Part shown: positions 61,369-61,524 of the stretch, piece by piece
Numbering within the stretch: position 1 is the stretch's first letter
How the letters are laid out: each line of letters opens with the position of its first letter
NCBI GenBank assembly: GCA_900696465.1
Contig: CAADGE010000009.1
Coordinates: 1-61,524 of the forward strand
Reading direction: 5' to 3'
DNA length: 61,524 bases
Origin: an uncultured Planctomycetota bacterium
Lineage (GTDB): Bacteria; Planctomycetota; Phycisphaerae; UBA1845; UTPLA1
Notes under the pieces: generated by a model
Databases searched by the model: none
The model's input: only the letters and a program-made list of their open reading frames with translations
What the model was told of the DNA's origin: nothing
Position numbers and translations under genes: made by a program

Positions 61369-61524
61369 TCACGCCGTACGACGCAACATGATCCCGAGGC
61401 GGGGTTTGAAGATCGAGATTGACAGTACCAACAGCGCCAGCGTGGCCGGTTCCGGGACGGGGGTGATGGTGAATCGCAAGTGGCCCTCGCCGAAGCCGTA
61501 GGTGCCCGGCGGTGTGGGGTCGAA
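61369..61524 (-). CDS. PEP-CTERM protein, C-terminal end only
   Basis: The last 51 codons of a minus-strand gene that enters from the right edge. The frame reads PPGTYGFGEGHLRFTITP, then VPEPATLALLVLSISIF, and ends in a basic tail with RR before TGA at 61369-61371. VPEP, a hydrophobic helix and a basic end form a PEP-CTERM signal, though the tail (KPRLGIMLRRTA) is longer than usual. The rest of the protein lies outside the window. Confidence 0.8.
   Translation of the reverse strand, partial: FDPTPPGTYGFGEGHLRFTITPVPEPATLALLVLSISIFKPRLGIMLRRTA

Overview
The window looks like a chromosomal segment of a GC-rich member of the Planctomycetota (inference). It combines three PEP-CTERM proteins, TMTC-like membrane proteins with C-terminal TPRs, an XrtA-type polysaccharide deacetylase, dockerin-like Asp-rich tails, a eukaryotic-style GCC2/GCC3 cysteine-rich protein, a divergent CTP synthase and a type I-G CRISPR-Cas locus. 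No rRNA and no complete tRNA gene was seen.

Region 1 (1-13.8 kb) is accessory DNA. A ten-repeat CRISPR array (48-719) lies downstream of a compact minus-strand operon: cas4-cas1 fusion, cas2, cas3 with a C-terminal HD nuclease, csx17 (Cas8), csb1 (Cas7) and csb2 (Cas5-Cas6). This is the type I-G (formerly I-U) gene set, and the effector genes are joined by 4- or 8-base start/stop overlaps. Divergent from it is a translationally coupled pair of unrecognised genes (11520-13587); the second has a cysteine cluster and a C-terminal excisionase-like helix-turn-helix. At 13740-13781 lies an isolated 3' half of a tRNA-Ala(GGC) gene, running from the anticodon loop to the 3' end. This is the scar expected where an element has integrated into a tRNA gene, and it suggests that the CRISPR-Cas locus and the unknown pair lie on one integrated island whose right edge is here.

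Region 2 (13.9-28.6 kb) is mostly housekeeping. It has a nitroreductase, a small SelW/Rdx-family selenoprotein with an in-frame UGA in a C-x-x-U motif followed by a bacterial SECIS-like hairpin, CTP synthase, an alpha/beta hydrolase and adenine deaminase. A plus-strand run rpsP-trmD-rplS-yraN-tatD-ROK kinase-response regulator-M16 peptidase-polysaccharide deacetylase follows. The usual rimM between rpsP and trmD is absent.

Region 3 (28.6-42.3 kb) carries ilvE, a LolD/LolCE-like ABC transporter (the ATPase has an in-frame insertion, the permease a large membrane N-terminus), lysS, a Bax-inhibitor-1 protein, and three TPR genes: two TMTC-like membrane proteins around a secreted kinesin-light-chain-like TPR protein.

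Region 4 (42.4-61.5 kb) holds surface and envelope genes: PEP-CTERM proteins, a pectate-lyase-like enzyme, a family 2 glycosyltransferase, a 28-unit cysteine-rich protein with a dockerin-like tail, a LolA-like protein and a c-type cytochrome. Metabolic genes are mixed in: saccharopine dehydrogenase family, a THUMP RNA methyltransferase, sucC, citrate synthase, a MauG-type dihaem peroxidase next to a cupredoxin-like protein, and an aquaporin. A PEP-CTERM gene runs off the right edge.

Strongest leads: the UGA-containing SelW gene (14721-14945), the tRNA-Ala integration scar at 13740-13781, and the uncharacterised two-gene cassette between that scar and the CRISPR-Cas operon.
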